Assembly (NCBI GenBank): GCA_015680685.1
Contig: MNCI01038292.1
Span: 11,325-57,595, forward strand
Reading direction: 5' to 3'
DNA: 46,271 nt
From: Gnetum montanum
Lineage: Eukaryota; Streptophyta; Gnetopsida; Gnetales; Gnetaceae
Shown here: piece by piece, positions 11,859 to 23,350 of the stretch
Position numbering within the stretch: the first letter of the stretch is position 1
Layout: every line of letters begins with the position of its first letter
The notes under the pieces: model-generated
What the model saw: only the letters and a program-made list of their open reading frames with translations
Told to the model about the DNA's origin: nothing
The model's database searches: none
Position numbers and translations under genes: made by a program

Positions 11859-13454
11859 GTAGCGACCGAAAATGTCGACGACTGGAAAACACCAAGGGGT
11901 CAGCGAGCATAATAGTCTTGACCCCGTATCCATGGGAGGGCCATGCTGGGAGTGCATGCGTATACGGAGCACCCTAAATGGTCTGGTCAATCAGACAGGG
12001 ACTTAAATCAGCATCTATATAGCCTTTTGCAACATATATCTCGAAATGGAAATGAAAATGCAACGTGATACTTGAAAATGATTAAACAAATGAAATAATC
12101 CTTGAAAGTAAATGAAACAGGAAACAATGCAACATGCGACAATATCAGGAAACCAGGTAAAATATAGTTAGGAGAATGCACCACTCTGAAGCCACAAATT
12201 TGCTTTGTTAAAATGGATATAGTCGGTTACACAGCGTGATAGAGTGTAGAGGCCCCGAAAGTAACCAAAGTGTGTAGAGTGGATAGGTTGGGCACTCGGG
12301 CACAGACTTTGGAGCTGACAGCATAGGGATTCCACCAAGGTGGTAGAAAAGGGGATAGAATGGAATGTCAACCGAGGATGCCTACTATTCGCAATGCTAA
12401 ATAGAAGGTTTACAATGGTTGATGCTGAACCAGAGAGAGTGTCAGTTCAGAAGAACAATAGGGAGCCAGGGAGTTAGAGAAAAGTGGAACTGGAACCAGA
12501 GAGTTTGAATGTTGCTTGTCAGGGTATTAAGAGGGGCCGAGGACACGTGAGAGGGATAGTCTACATGCCACATGCTTTGGAATTTCATTGACTTGCTCGT
12601 GCTGCATGTGCCAATATGGTCATTAAATTCTCATGACTATTGTGAATGTTGCAACTGTGAGCCTACCACGTTGTTGTTGCACTATCAGCACCTAGAGACA
12701 TGTGCCAATGATCCGGTGGGATGCATTGATGTTGCACAACCACCCGCATGCCTTGCTATGCTTTGTAGCATAACATGCTTGGTGTAGCATAACATCAATG
12801 TCTGCACTTCATGCTTGCTACGCTATGCTATGCTATGTAGCGTAGTGTAGCATAGCAACTGGCCTTAGTCACAGAAACCTTGTTGATTTGTATACTTTGT
12901 TTCCCATGATGCAAGGCTTACATACTTTTCTACTCTTGCCTTTTTAGCTACCTTTTGTCTCTTCCATAGAATTGCTAAACCTTGCTGTGCCTTGTAGGTC
13001 AGTGTAGTGTAGCAGCAAACATAGTCTGCTACTTCCTGATGGGAAGGGACATCATTGCAGGACCTAAAACTGGGCAGGGGCTAACTATGCAACTATTGTC
13101 ATACTACGTTCTACAATCATCTTCTGAATCTTGCTACGCTACATAGCATAGCGTAGTGTAGCAGACTTCGTGACTTAGAAAACTTGCCAAACTATTTTTC
13201 ATGCACCCAAAATGTTGTTTCCAACTCCATGCTATTTCTGAGTAGGCTGTCGACCGGGCAGGCTACTTAGGTGGACAAGCAGGATGGGCCTTAGAACCTG
13301 TTAATACATAAAGTAGAAAATTTATTGAACTGGTTGGCCTGAACTCAGAGCGTTCTTCTCCTAGTGAACTATCACAATGCCGTGGGGATTGCAAGGCCTG
13401 GTGAAGCTAGGATGATCTCATATTTTTTAGGTGTTTCACTAGGCACAACATATA
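11859..13454 (-). repeat. LTR, about 1.6 kb, minus orientation
   Basis: Aligns by eye along its length with 32,303-34,031 in reverse complement. Shared landmarks are the TGAAACACC block near the 5' end, TATTTCTGAGTAGGCTG, the GCTAC/GTAGC palindromic clusters, a TATA-like TTAATACCC (12,530-12,523), CCACCTTGGTRGAA, GTTGCAAAAGGCTATAT, AAGTCCCTGTCT and the terminal ...TCGGTCGCTACA. The 5' TG is placed at about 13,454, where homology gives way to gag of element 1; this edge is uncertain by some tens of bases. Confidence 0.8.
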
Positions 13455-13459
13455 AAAAA

Positions 13460-15725
13460 AACACATGCAATAGCCTCCACAATAGCACACTTAATAGGAA
13501 TCCCATGTGATTGCACAACCGACAGTGGGATCATGGACCACACCAATAACATAGAGTGTTGCACAACCAACATAGTTCGCTACATCCATACAAAGCCTAG
13601 ATTAAGCATTCCAACTCATTCAGATGCTCATTGAAAACTTTAAACAGCTTAAGGCCACTTTTTTTGATATGGTCTAAGTGATGAAATTTTACTAGAATGA
13701 CCCTATTATTCTTGTTGTCCCATCACTAACCCTGCCACCTGGTGTCCAACTTTTCCAGTTCACCAAATATAATGGTGAAGGGGACACCAATGTCCATATA
13801 GTGACCTTTTGATCTAAGTGCCTTTTGTTGCAAGCATGGACACATGTAATTACTTCTGTGTTTACCATGTCTGTGATTAGCAAGGTGCTAAATTGATATT
13901 GGGTGCTCCCCAAGGCCTCCATATCTTCATTGGAGGATTTGCTTAGCCAGTTTGTCACTCGCTTCAAGTACAACTTGAAGCCTAAGGTGACCCTAGATCA
14001 ATTCATGTAGATCAAGTAGGGTCATTTACAACCTGTTCAAAAGTTCATTCAATGATTGGGCACTACAGTTAATGAAATCCATGAGCTTGTCATAGAAATC
14101 CACCTACTAGCTATTTTTAAAGGCATAGTGAATGACTCATCAAGTCGAAGCTGTGCTACCTTGCCATGCCCCTGAGCCAAGTGTTCACTCAAACAAAGAG
14201 CATTTAGCATGTGGCAAAAGCTAGTAAGGTAACTACATGGCCTATAAGAATGCACATGTGAAGAAAGACAAGGAGAAGGATAAGGCAACAACAATAGTTA
14301 CAGTGGTGGCCAATGTGGCCAAGCAAAGCAACACCAAATCAATGGCCAAGGTAACTAAGGTCCCAACCAATAACAAGGCAACTGGCTCTACCATTATGAT
14401 GACCAACCAACCCATACCATTGACGACTACAAGGCAAGCTAACCCAAGACCAAACTTTGAGTGTAAGGACCACTCAAAGTATACACCATTGTGCATCAAG
14501 CCATTAGAACTTTTGGGTTAGCTACTTAGTGCTAGGCACATTCAGTACAAAAAAATGTCTAAAGATGCTCATAAGTGTTACGACTACTACTACAAGCTCC
14601 TCAAAACTCCATTAGTGGCCACACCAAACATTCCTATAGTTTCTAAGTAGTTTAGGTTGGACTGGTTCTACCAGTACCATCAACTACCTTGCCATGATAT
14701 AAAATTCTACATGGCTTTATAGGATGACATACAATGCATGATTGACCAAGGCCACCTGGTTCTTGATTCAACAAACCCAGTTCACCTTGAAAATCAATCA
14801 ATGAAGGTATACAAAGATCCTATCAACACAAGTGGCACAAGCTATGTCATCAATTCCATCAGCATTGATGATAATGTAGAACTATCCTAAGAGCCATTTG
14901 TGGTTCATGTGCCCTCTAACAACATTGCAGCCTCCCCAACATCAACCAATTCAAGGATAACTTTTGTCATTTTAGCACCACCTTGAGCACCCATGAAACC
15001 CTTTGTGGTTAGGGCCCCATAGCACATTGAAGAAATAGAAACACATACACCCTTCATTATTTGGGTGTTGCAACATGTAGATCATTTTCCAAGTTCAATG
15101 GTGGGGATCACAATAGGCCCTGCTCACCCAAGGCCTCATCTCGCATACAACACTAGGCAGTTGAGGTGATAGCCTAGGAGGCAAAAACAACACCTCATTA
15201 ACTGAATGATGAGGGAATACATGGTGTTAGGTCCATCTAACCCATCCCATTGTCTACCATTCCTATGGCCACATCAGTTGATGCTACCACCATAAGCAAT
15301 CAACAACCAAGCACTAAGGCTCACAGGTAGGAAAAATAAGCCAAGCCCAAATCCCCTCTTGGGGAGATCCATATCTTGGATCACATGAAGGAGATGAAGG
15401 CTAACAAGGTAAATGATAGTGGTAAGGACTTTCTAGATGCATTAGCATAATTCAAGTAGGCTATAAAATTTAACCTTGAGCCTGTACAACTTGGTGATGA
15501 CCTCCTTTGCTTACCACAAAGCACTAGTTCACATGTTGGCCTTCATTCCTATTAAGGAGGACATCCTAGTAGATGAACAAGCCATCCACACTATGATGAT
15601 TCCTCCTTCACCTCAAGAATTATGTTTAATACCTCTAGAATTTTGTGATGAGGTAATCAAGGTTGACCCTAAAAAGGGTCAAGTCACCACTGCATTAATG
15701 TTTATAACCATTCACATATGGAAAT
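13460..15725 (+). pseudogene. gag of element 1, decayed
   Basis: Capsid-like protein of a Ty3/gypsy element. The core is at about 13.71-14.13 kb: PPGVQLFQFTKYNGEGD, then a Trp-poor middle, SQFVTRFKYNLKP, QPVQKFIQ and IHLLAIFKGIVND, matching element 2 gag residue for residue over much of its length. A basic Lys/Thr-rich stretch (14,240-14,440) follows, then KPLELL and a knuckle-like FYQYHQLPCH near 14.68 kb whose cysteines are mostly gone. About 14.8-15.4 kb is Pro/Thr-rich. There are several frame changes and many in-frame stops, mostly TAG. The 5' part upstream of about 13,460 is lost at the junction with the inverted fragment. Confidence 0.75.
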
Positions 15726-16399
15726 GAAAGATTCACACATCACCCATCGATGATAGGGAAATAAATAATGTCATCCCATTCCCAATCATTGACAAGATCA
15801 ATCTCACCAACTAGATCTAAGCCACAAAAAAAACATGCCTCAACTCCTTTAATGGATCACATTTTGTTGTGAAGGGAATGGTCACAATAGCTTTCATGGT
15901 AGGGGAGAAATTCCCCACTACGTTCAAATTCATTGTCATCGAGGAGATGCCTGGGTTCAATCTAATTTTTGGAAGGCTCTAGTTATCCCTATTATGGGCC
16001 ATTTCCTCATCCATTCACCAAGAGATCCACTTACCATACAAAGGTGGATAAGTAATCATACATGGTGATAATTCGCTCACTCCAACTATCAACAACATTG
16101 ACACAAACCAAGGGTCAGAGGTAGAGCTCCCTAATGACATGTTGCCCATGGAGGAAAAGGGTCAACCGTGTCTAGAAAATTTATCTAAAGAGGACACAAA
16201 TCAACCTAATTTGGCAAACTCATCTAAAGAGGACAAGGATCAACCTTATCTGATAGACTCATTTGAAAAGCCAGAAAAGGTTGATACCCTCCTTGGGGAT
16301 GTTCTATGGGTAGAACTATCCTTTAGCATCAATGATGAAGGTATAGGCCAATATCACCTCATGCTAGCTAGACTCTATGTACCTCCTAGCCCACACTAG
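15726..16399 (+). pseudogene. Aspartic protease (retropepsin) domain of element 1, decayed
   Basis: Follows gag in the same polyprotein. The flap and C-terminal half are clear: IPFPIIDKI, then EEMPGFNLIFGRL, the counterpart of the I-L-G-R-S-W block of element 2, then IHLPYKGG and VIIHGD. The active-site segment reads DREINNVIPFP in place of an Asp-x-Gly-Ala-type motif, so catalysis is lost. A C-terminal tail with an imperfect LxNLSKED / LANSSKED / LIDSFEKP repeat runs to a stop at 16,397-16,399. The corresponding tail of element 2 also ends in a stop, so gag-protease seems to be a separate frame from RT in this family. Confidence 0.7.
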
Positions 16400-16649
16400 G
16401 TTAGGAAGAAACTACATGACTAAGGTATACCCTTAGTCCAATATGTGCTAGGTGCCTACCCACCCCTAGTCTCTGCATGCCCCACTTGCCTTTTGCTTGT
16501 GTACTTGCATTTCACATGGTTGCCCATGTTTTGCACCATTTACTTTGTGATGTATTTGTTTTTTCTTGCTTATGCATTTTCATGTATCTTTCTTATGTAT
16601 TAAAGAAAAAAACATTAAAATACACAAATTCATAAAATTCAAAATTGCA

Positions 16650-16668
16650 ATATATATATATATATATA
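16650..16668. repeat. (TA)n microsatellite
   Basis: About nine TA dinucleotides just upstream of the core-repeat array. Confidence 0.9.
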
Positions 16669-16681
16669 CTTTCACGATCCA

Positions 16682-17260
16682 CTATGGCCTAAAACTACTA
16701 ATATTTTTCTCCCACTTCATGGCTTCCTATAGCCTAAAATTGGCAATATTTTCCTTCCTCTTCATAGCCCACTATAGCCTAAAACTAGCAATATTTTGAT
16801 CCCACTTCACTACCTACTATAGCCTAAAACTGATAATATTTTTCTCCCACTTCACAACCCACTATGACATAAAACTGGCAATATTTTTCTCCCACTTTAC
16901 AACTTGCCATGTCCTTAAACTAGAAACCTTTCTCAAATTTTCATGATTCAAGAAGGGCTTAAACTAGTGCATAGCCCATCATGGCCTTAAACTAGCAACC
17001 TTTCTTGCATCACCATGGCCCAGAAAGACCTTAAACTAGCGCACAACCTACCATGGCCTTAAACTGGCAACCCTTCTCACATCACCATGGCTCAAAAAGG
17101 CCTTAAAGTAGAATATAGCCCACCATGGCTTTAAACTAGCATCTCACGGCCCACCATAGCCAAAAACTAGCAACACTTTCCATTTTATTTGTAACTTAAA
17201 ATGGCCTTAAACTAGCAATGACCCTTCTGCCATGGCCTTAAACTAGTATGGAGCCCACAA
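16682..17260 (+). repeat. Core-repeat array 1 (45-bp units, TTAAACTAGC core)
   Basis: The first six units start at 16,682, 16,727, 16,772, 16,817, 16,862 and 16,907, exactly 45 bp apart. Each reads roughly CTATAGCCTAAAACTAGCAA followed by TATTTTTCTCCCACTTCA. Later units keep the CCATGGCCTTAAACTAGCAA core but drift in length. Forty-five is a multiple of three, and on the plus strand the units translate as a repeated Tyr-x-Leu-Lys-Leu-Ala-Ile-Phe motif, though coding is not established. The array lies between the protease stop and the end of the antisense gene. Confidence 0.85.
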
Positions 17261-20200
17261 GGGGCCTAATCACATCAACTAGTTGCATTATCCACATTAA
17301 ATAGTTAGTAAAATGTACAAGTTTTTATTATATTTCCATCAATAGGAGTACATAGCACGACCATGCGACAAAAATGGCCAAAGCTCAAAATTGATCAACA
17401 ACAGTGCTACATTAGGTCTACTTAGCTAGTGGTGTCTAGCAAGGGTTGAGTCTCCTCTTCCTCCTCCTCTGCTATTCTGCTGGGGCCTATGGCATTTCTT
17501 GGTGCCTACTCAAAAGTAAGACAAAATAACAAATTAATCAGCAAGTGCAACACTAAAATACAAAATTAACGTGCAAAAATAGCACATAAAAAGCATAAAA
17601 AACAAAAGAAAAACTAACTTGAGAGGATCTTATATCAAACTCTAGGGGTAATATATTAAGGCCTTCCTCCAAGCATCGGAGGATCTCAGCCTTGATAACC
17701 ACGTTCAATCCTCATTGCCAAAGTCAACATGTACAAGGGTCTTGTCCTCATCCATGGCAATCTATGCAAAAGGTTGCATAGAAAAGGTGGTCGTAGAAGC
17801 CTTCCTTGAGGGTAGGGTAATCTCTTGCTTCGGGGAGCCACTAACCATTGTATATTGAGAAAATAGCTCAAAGGCCCAACTCTTGTCAATCACCTCAATG
17901 AACATCTCAAGGCAATGGGCCTTCACAGACTTGTCCTTGAGTTGTTGCAAATAGGTATCCTACTCACACTTGTAGTGGTGCTTATGATCCTTCTACGTAT
18001 GCCCCCACTTGGACATCTTGGTGCTAAAGCTTTTCCACTCTTTATTTTTTTTAGGAGAGAAAATCCATCTACAACCTTTGCTCGATAATCTCCTAGGTAG
18101 CCTCATTCTTACCTTGGATCATTGATCAGTATCTAGCATAATCTATCTCTAATGTCTTCTAGGTACTATCCCTCTATGCTTAAGCTAACAAGAAATCATA
18201 ATGAGACTAGAGGTCCTTGTTCTTTGCACATAGGCTCACCACTATCTCCTCAAGCTTGTGCATGCATTTCCATAGATTCTCATTCAAGAACTTATAAGTC
18301 CACAATGCCTTCGCATTGGAAAGCATGCACTTTCCTACTACCTTGTACACATGATGAGGAATCTACTTCACCTTAGAAGGATACTTGAGGATGACATGCA
18401 CATGTACTGCCCAGTTTGGATAGAGCCTATTAGCATATAATGAAAAAATCAATATTAGCAATAAACTAAGCATGGAATCAGTAAAATAGTTCAATCAAAA
18501 TGACATACATACCAAGTTTTGGATTTGCCTACTATATGTGGTTGACCATGTCCTCCATGATGCCTTCCATGAAGGTGAATTTATCTAGTGTCTCTACCCA
18601 TGGCTTCATATGATGGGTAGGCACTTGTGGTGAAACACTAGTAGGAAGATCTAAGACTGTAATACAACACAATGCAACACATAGTGATAACTGAGTAGTT
18701 AAAGGCTTAAGAGAAAAGGGTAAGGGTAGATGATAACACAAAGTGCTCACTGAGCAAGCCCTTAGATATTAGCGTAGGTGGATCTCCTAGGTACACACCA
18801 TCAAAGAGGTTGATGAAGTCACCCTCAAGGTGGAACAACCCCTTTGCATCAAACTATTGGGAGATCTCTAGGGCCTCCAGTGGCTCCTCCCTGCATGCTA
18901 CCTCCTCTTCAACTCAAGGAGGGATCATGTTTGTTTCCTCTGCTATCACCACCATTGCTTTCATAGGAGCCCTCTTTCTTGAGGTACACTAACTTACAAC
19001 CAATAAATGAAGTGTGGGTATCTTGAGGTAGACTTTCTTGATGCCTACTTGTCCAACTATAGGGAGATTTTTGCCTTGGAGGACCCCACTGTCTTCGCAA
19101 TGTATTGCTCAACCCTGTTTGCATCCCCAATAATAGTTGGTGGATACTCACAAATGCTATCATGGGAATAATATGGTTGTAACCTCCCTAGATGTGCCTT
19201 CATCATAACTGAATATGACTCCTCTATCCCCTCTAGAGGGTCTTGTGCAGAAGTAGTGGCAAACAAGTGCTTAACCCATGGCTTAGATAGCTACTCGTAA
19301 TCCTACATGATCCAACTCCTAATATCCTTGATCACCAGGAACTCTACAAGCCTTTGTAGATAGGCTACAAAGAATGCTAAGTGAAAGTGAGACCTCACAT
19401 GGATGTTGTGGTGAAGCCTGGTAATCTCTACCTATAATACAACAATGATAGAGGAGGCCTAGTTAAACCTAGTACCCTCCTCTATGACCTCTGGTATCAT
19501 CTGCACTTGCTCCACCCCAAGGACCTTTGCTTGGGATAGTAGTTTAGGAAAGGCATAGGCATGAAAAATATGGTAAATCCTCTAGATCTAAGGCACACGC
19601 ATGTTACTAAGTACGATGCCTTTATGTGAGCAAGTGGTTCCTAGCCACTCTTTGATCTCTTCCCTCTAGTCCACCTCTTGGTCAGGCTTCTTAATTATTA
19701 ATAGGTCCTCAGAGGGAAGGCAAAGAAGTTAGTGAAGAAATAATTACTAAGGTCCAAGACTACCCTCACTTCATGCACATGAATGATAAACCAGTAGGCA
19801 TTGCAACTAAAGGAGTCAACGATAGTCACCATCTCAACCACTGGAGTGTTTAGGCTGAGGGCCAAGAAAAGGTCCATCAACCCAACATGTGTAAGCTGAC
19901 CACTCAAAGCCTCTAAGGCCTAATGACATAGCCACTTTTGTGCCCCCTCTACATCACCATACTTGATAATGAGGGTGGCCTCACTATGGCCAATGGCGAC
20001 CATTGTCACCTATCTTGAAGCAACAATAGTTGTAACATAGGCAAATGCAATGTTGGCATCATGCAACCAACAAGTGCATGAGAATAAGTAATAAAAGTTA
20101 ATCCAACATAACAAACATCCATGTGGAATGAATGGTGTGGATGATGGAGGTGGTTGCACAACAAGCTCTCCAAAGATAGGCTTACCACTAGCCCATCCCT

Positions 20201-20460
20201 CATCAAGCTAATCATAGGTCCAACATTGCTCGAATGCCTTCTGAGTACCAAGGGGGGTAGTTATCTAAGTATTTTTCCACTTGTTTAATAATGGCCTCTT
20301 GAAAGCTTGGACTAGAGGAAAATACCTCTAGCATGGTATGGGTCTAAGTAAGAGCCCCTATCTAATCAACTTTAAACCTAGCATTAGACATCTGTAGTTA
20401 GTTGTTGACAAAGCTAGGATGGCCAATAATAATGAGACATAATGAAAATCAAGAGTAAAC

Positions 20461-20911
20461 CCTTCAGCATAATATATAGTCCCAAGTGGGTTCTAGAAGA
20501 CTATATGCATGCACATGGCAATGAAGAGGGTATTGCTCTTGTTATAACAAGAGAACTCTGGCATGCTCTAGATCTTGGCTAAGGGACAAATGCTCCTAGG
20601 ACCTAGTCTCTAGCCACCTACTCGATCACCACTAGTCATGGGCTCATTGTATATGAATCTCAGTATGTCCCAGTTTTCCCTAGCCAATAACATCTCAATG
20701 ATAGTGCTTGTAGCTTCTACTGCCATGTGTGACCACATGATCACACTCAAGTGTTGTGGTAGTATGTAAGCTAGGAATTTGGATGCCCCTAGCTAAAACC
20801 ACACCACTTGATGACCTAACTTCATATCGGGTGGAAGTGTGTTAGGCATAGGCTCATTGATGTAGGATATAATGCTAATGAGCTTCATGAAAACTAAGTA
20901 GGCTTTAGTAA
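20461..20911 (-). other. FCP1/TIM50-like HAD domain exon, copy 1
   Basis: The 451-nt exon translates with few interruptions as HQVVWF, then FLAYILPQHLSVIMWSHMAV, TIIEMLLARENWDILRF, ICPLAKI-stop-SMPEFSCYNK, SNTLFIAMCMHIVF and NPLGTIYYAEG. This follows the order of FCP1-type phosphatases: an Arg-Pro-x-x-x-x-Phe-Leu segment, Val-x-Val-Trp-Ser-Ser, a Lys-x-Leu-x-x-Leu-Trp segment, Asn-Thr-Leu-(Leu/Phe)-Ile-Asp-Asp and an Asn-Pro...Ile segment. The Asp-Asp after NTLFI is Ala-Met here, and the motif I position reads YLVFMKLISI, with Lys where the nucleophilic Asp is expected. Confidence 0.6.
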
Positions 20912-22582
20912 CTACAAGCTAATAAGTGAACATAGCATTAGCACATAATAGATTTCATTTTGACATAAAATATTAACTTAAACTTAGCAAAAATTAGCAA
21001 ATTTAGCCCAAAATGGAAAAACTTAGAAATATATCCTTAGGGTCCTCCATGGGGCCCCACGAGTATAGGACATCAATATACATGTGATGCACCTAGTGTT
21101 CATTGGGGTATATTATTAACATAGCACCAACATTTGATTTACATTCACATGGTTTACTTTGTCCTAGTTTGCATTTTTTGAGTAGTTTTGCACATCTAGT
21201 TTACGAGTTTGGCATTTTGACAAAACTCTCATATATGTTGTTTTGCATGAGGTATTCTCATACTCAGCACCCTTACACTTAGCATTTTTTATGTTTGGCA
21301 TTTCATTTCTATACTTAGCAATTTTTTTTCAAAAAATCTGGGTAGCATAGCATGGGGTACTCAGAAAAAAAAATTTCTAACTTTGGGTTGTCCCTCTCCA
21401 AGAACATGACCCATGTAAATTGAAAAAAAAAAAATATATCTAACTATTGGAAGCATAGTACCCCAATGCATTTAGAAATTGGCTAATTTTTCCTAAGTGG
21501 TAACTACACTCCCTAAAAAGTGTAGCTTCCAAAGGATGAGATTTTGCCTAAGTGCTACTTCCACTACCACACCACTCCATCATCCTAGGCATCCTGCCCC
21601 CACTCACCACACCATCTAGCACCATCATGTGCCAATGGCACATGCTAGGATTTTCACCATGGCTATAGCCTTGAAGAACCCCCTAGCCCCATTTTTCCCC
21701 TCAATGTAGTTGTTGTCCTTATGGCCACATTGTTGGCCCTTTCCTTGCCCTTGTGGATTTCCCTGCACATTTCCTATCCCCTGATGCCTAGCCCTCCCCT
21801 TTGCCCTCACCCTGGATTCACCCCATGGCACTCCCACATATCCTGTCTCCCTGTAGTATTCTACCCTTGTCCTCCTCCTACCTCACTCATCGATTCACTA
21901 CACTCATCCATACATATTCAAAGAATAAAAGTGTGGTAGAGGATAAACCCTCTGGCACATACCCATCATCGCCCTCAATGCCCTCATTTTTTGCCCCTCC
22001 TTCTCACATGCCACAAATTTTGAAAATAAGAGACAAAAGGGGGAAAGCATAAAATTGTAATAGTTCATTAGTTAAGCCCTATATTTCAAAAAGACATCAC
22101 TTTCACCTCATCAACGGTAATTCTTAGTAGCCATCGCCCAAGACCCAGGGTTCCATACCCCACGCAACTACACACAAAAGAAAAAAATGTTCCTTATCCC
22201 AATGTGCCACAGCCACATAAATGAGGAAACAAAATCCTCATTTTTCCCTTCTTCCTTGTCCTATGCACTGCAACCCTCAAGGTAAATGAATATTTACATA
22301 ATAAACCTTCCTTGATTTGCCTCAAAATGATACCTCAAGAAGAATCGAACGCCTATAGCTTACACATTGCCCCTTGTCCCATTTGACACAAACACAAAAC
22401 CAAAAAAAAAAAATCTAACATAGACCCATAACCTATGCACATGTCTTCTCTCTTTAGCCATGGCCTCCCCATGGTGGGCCCTACCAAGGTAGGCTACCCC
22501 AAAACACAAACCTCAACACTAGACAAAGAAAGCAAAAATGCAAAGAAAAAACATTCCAAGGAGGTAAGCATTACAGATGTAC
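20912..22582 (-). other. Large first intron of antisense copy 1; no gene inside
   Basis: AT-rich, with runs such as poly(A) near 21.43 and 22.4 kb. Short plus-strand frames at 21.72-22.05 kb are Pro/Ser-rich and show no domain. Nothing else could be supported. Confidence 0.4.
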
Positions 22583-23129
22583 CTTGCAATCAATGGTGCT
22601 CTCCTCTCTTCCACTTGAGCCCATAGTAGGTGTTCTAGGGCTCATCTTCCCTCTTTCATAGTGGTGAGTGTGGGGTATTTATGGTTACTATGGTGTGTCA
22701 TCCTAGCACCACGTTTGGGTGCCACACTCTAGTGCTTCACTCTTTTTGCTATGCTCTGGGCTTCACACCTTGCTTTGACCATGCTATAATCCATAATTTC
22801 TAATTTTCACTTTAGAAAATGATAGTTTACCCCTCAGCGAATCATGCATATATACCATCCTAGGGTAATTAAATGTGCCACCTACTACACCAGTGCATGA
22901 ACACTTTGGCAAATTTTCCTAGGTTCTTGAGGAGTGTAGTAAGAGGGTGAGTTTAGCAAGAGGTGAGTGTAGCAGCCAAATTTAGAAAAATTTCTAAACT
23001 TTTTCAAATAATTTCTAGACTTAGAAAATTTTCTAAGATTTTTTTGGTCACCCAAAAAATGATCAACCCAATTCCATGTTCTAGATACTCTCTACCCTAC
23101 TTGAACCAATGCATCTTGTACAAATGATG

Positions 23130-23242
23130 CTCTACTAAGATCCTAAACTAGCAATGATGATCTACTAAGATCTTAAACTAGCAAATGATGGTCCTCTATG
23201 ATCTTAAATTAGCAACCCCATGGCCTACCAAGGCTTAAAATC
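23130..23242 (+). repeat. Core-repeat array 2 (short)
   Basis: Three to four units of CTACTAAGATCTTAAACTAGCAAATGATG type, sharing the TTAAACTAGCA core of the array at 16.7 kb. It sits between the antisense gene start and the RT reading frame. Confidence 0.7.
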
Positions 23243-23350
23243 AACTCATATATTTACTTTTCTAACATCCACTCTTGCAAATTTAGGAAATTTATTGTTG
23301 CATTGCTTTCCTCATTTTATGCATTGTAACTCTATTAAGATAGGTGTAGC

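Larger units (their letters stand above)
10893..13454 (-). mobile_element. Inverted 5' fragment of a Tat-like Ty3/gypsy retrotransposon
   Basis: Read on the minus strand this gives, in order, an LTR (13,454 to 11,859), a primer-binding-like site, a ~120-bp leader tandem repeat (about 11,790 to 11,200) and the first ~65 codons of gag (11,094 to 10,893). The same order and sequence occur on the plus strand at 32.3-35.2 kb, so this is a second copy of the same front end in opposite orientation. Homology stops near 10,893, inside the N-terminus of gag, with no sign of the rest. On the right it meets the gag of element 1, which suggests that it was inserted into, or rearranged against, that element. 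Confidence 0.8.
17422..22645 (-). pseudogene. Antisense multi-exon gene, copy 1 (FCP1/HAD-like plus transposon-associated-like region)
   Basis: Runs opposite to the host element. Proposed exons: E1 22,645-22,583 (start MSPRT, donor CAAG|GTACAT); E2 20,911-20,461 (FCP1-like domain); E3 and E4 about 20,400-18,998; E5 18,939-18,513; E6 18,426-17,619 (donor GTTAGT); E7 17,505-17,422 (acceptor GAGTAG, acidic tail with EEEEEE, stop TAA). The introns before E6 (86 nt) and E7 (113 nt) have good GT...AG ends and match introns of copy 2. E4 holds VGLMDLFLAL and VVEMVTIVDSF, equivalent to GLMDLFMAP and MLSLVNSF in copy 2. Intron 1 is 1.67 kb against 0.52 kb in copy 2. Many stops and frame changes make it dead. 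Cellular role unknown; it may be a captured host gene. Confidence 0.6.

Noticed and set aside
18000-20300. Plus-strand open frames across the antisense gene region
   Set aside because: They lie opposite better-supported minus-strand exons whose counterparts occur in both elements; treated as shadows.
22672-22684. CATAAATACCCC upstream of antisense copy 1 as its promoter
   Set aside because: It lies only about 30-35 bp before the start codon, leaving almost no 5' leader, and copy 2 has no counterpart.
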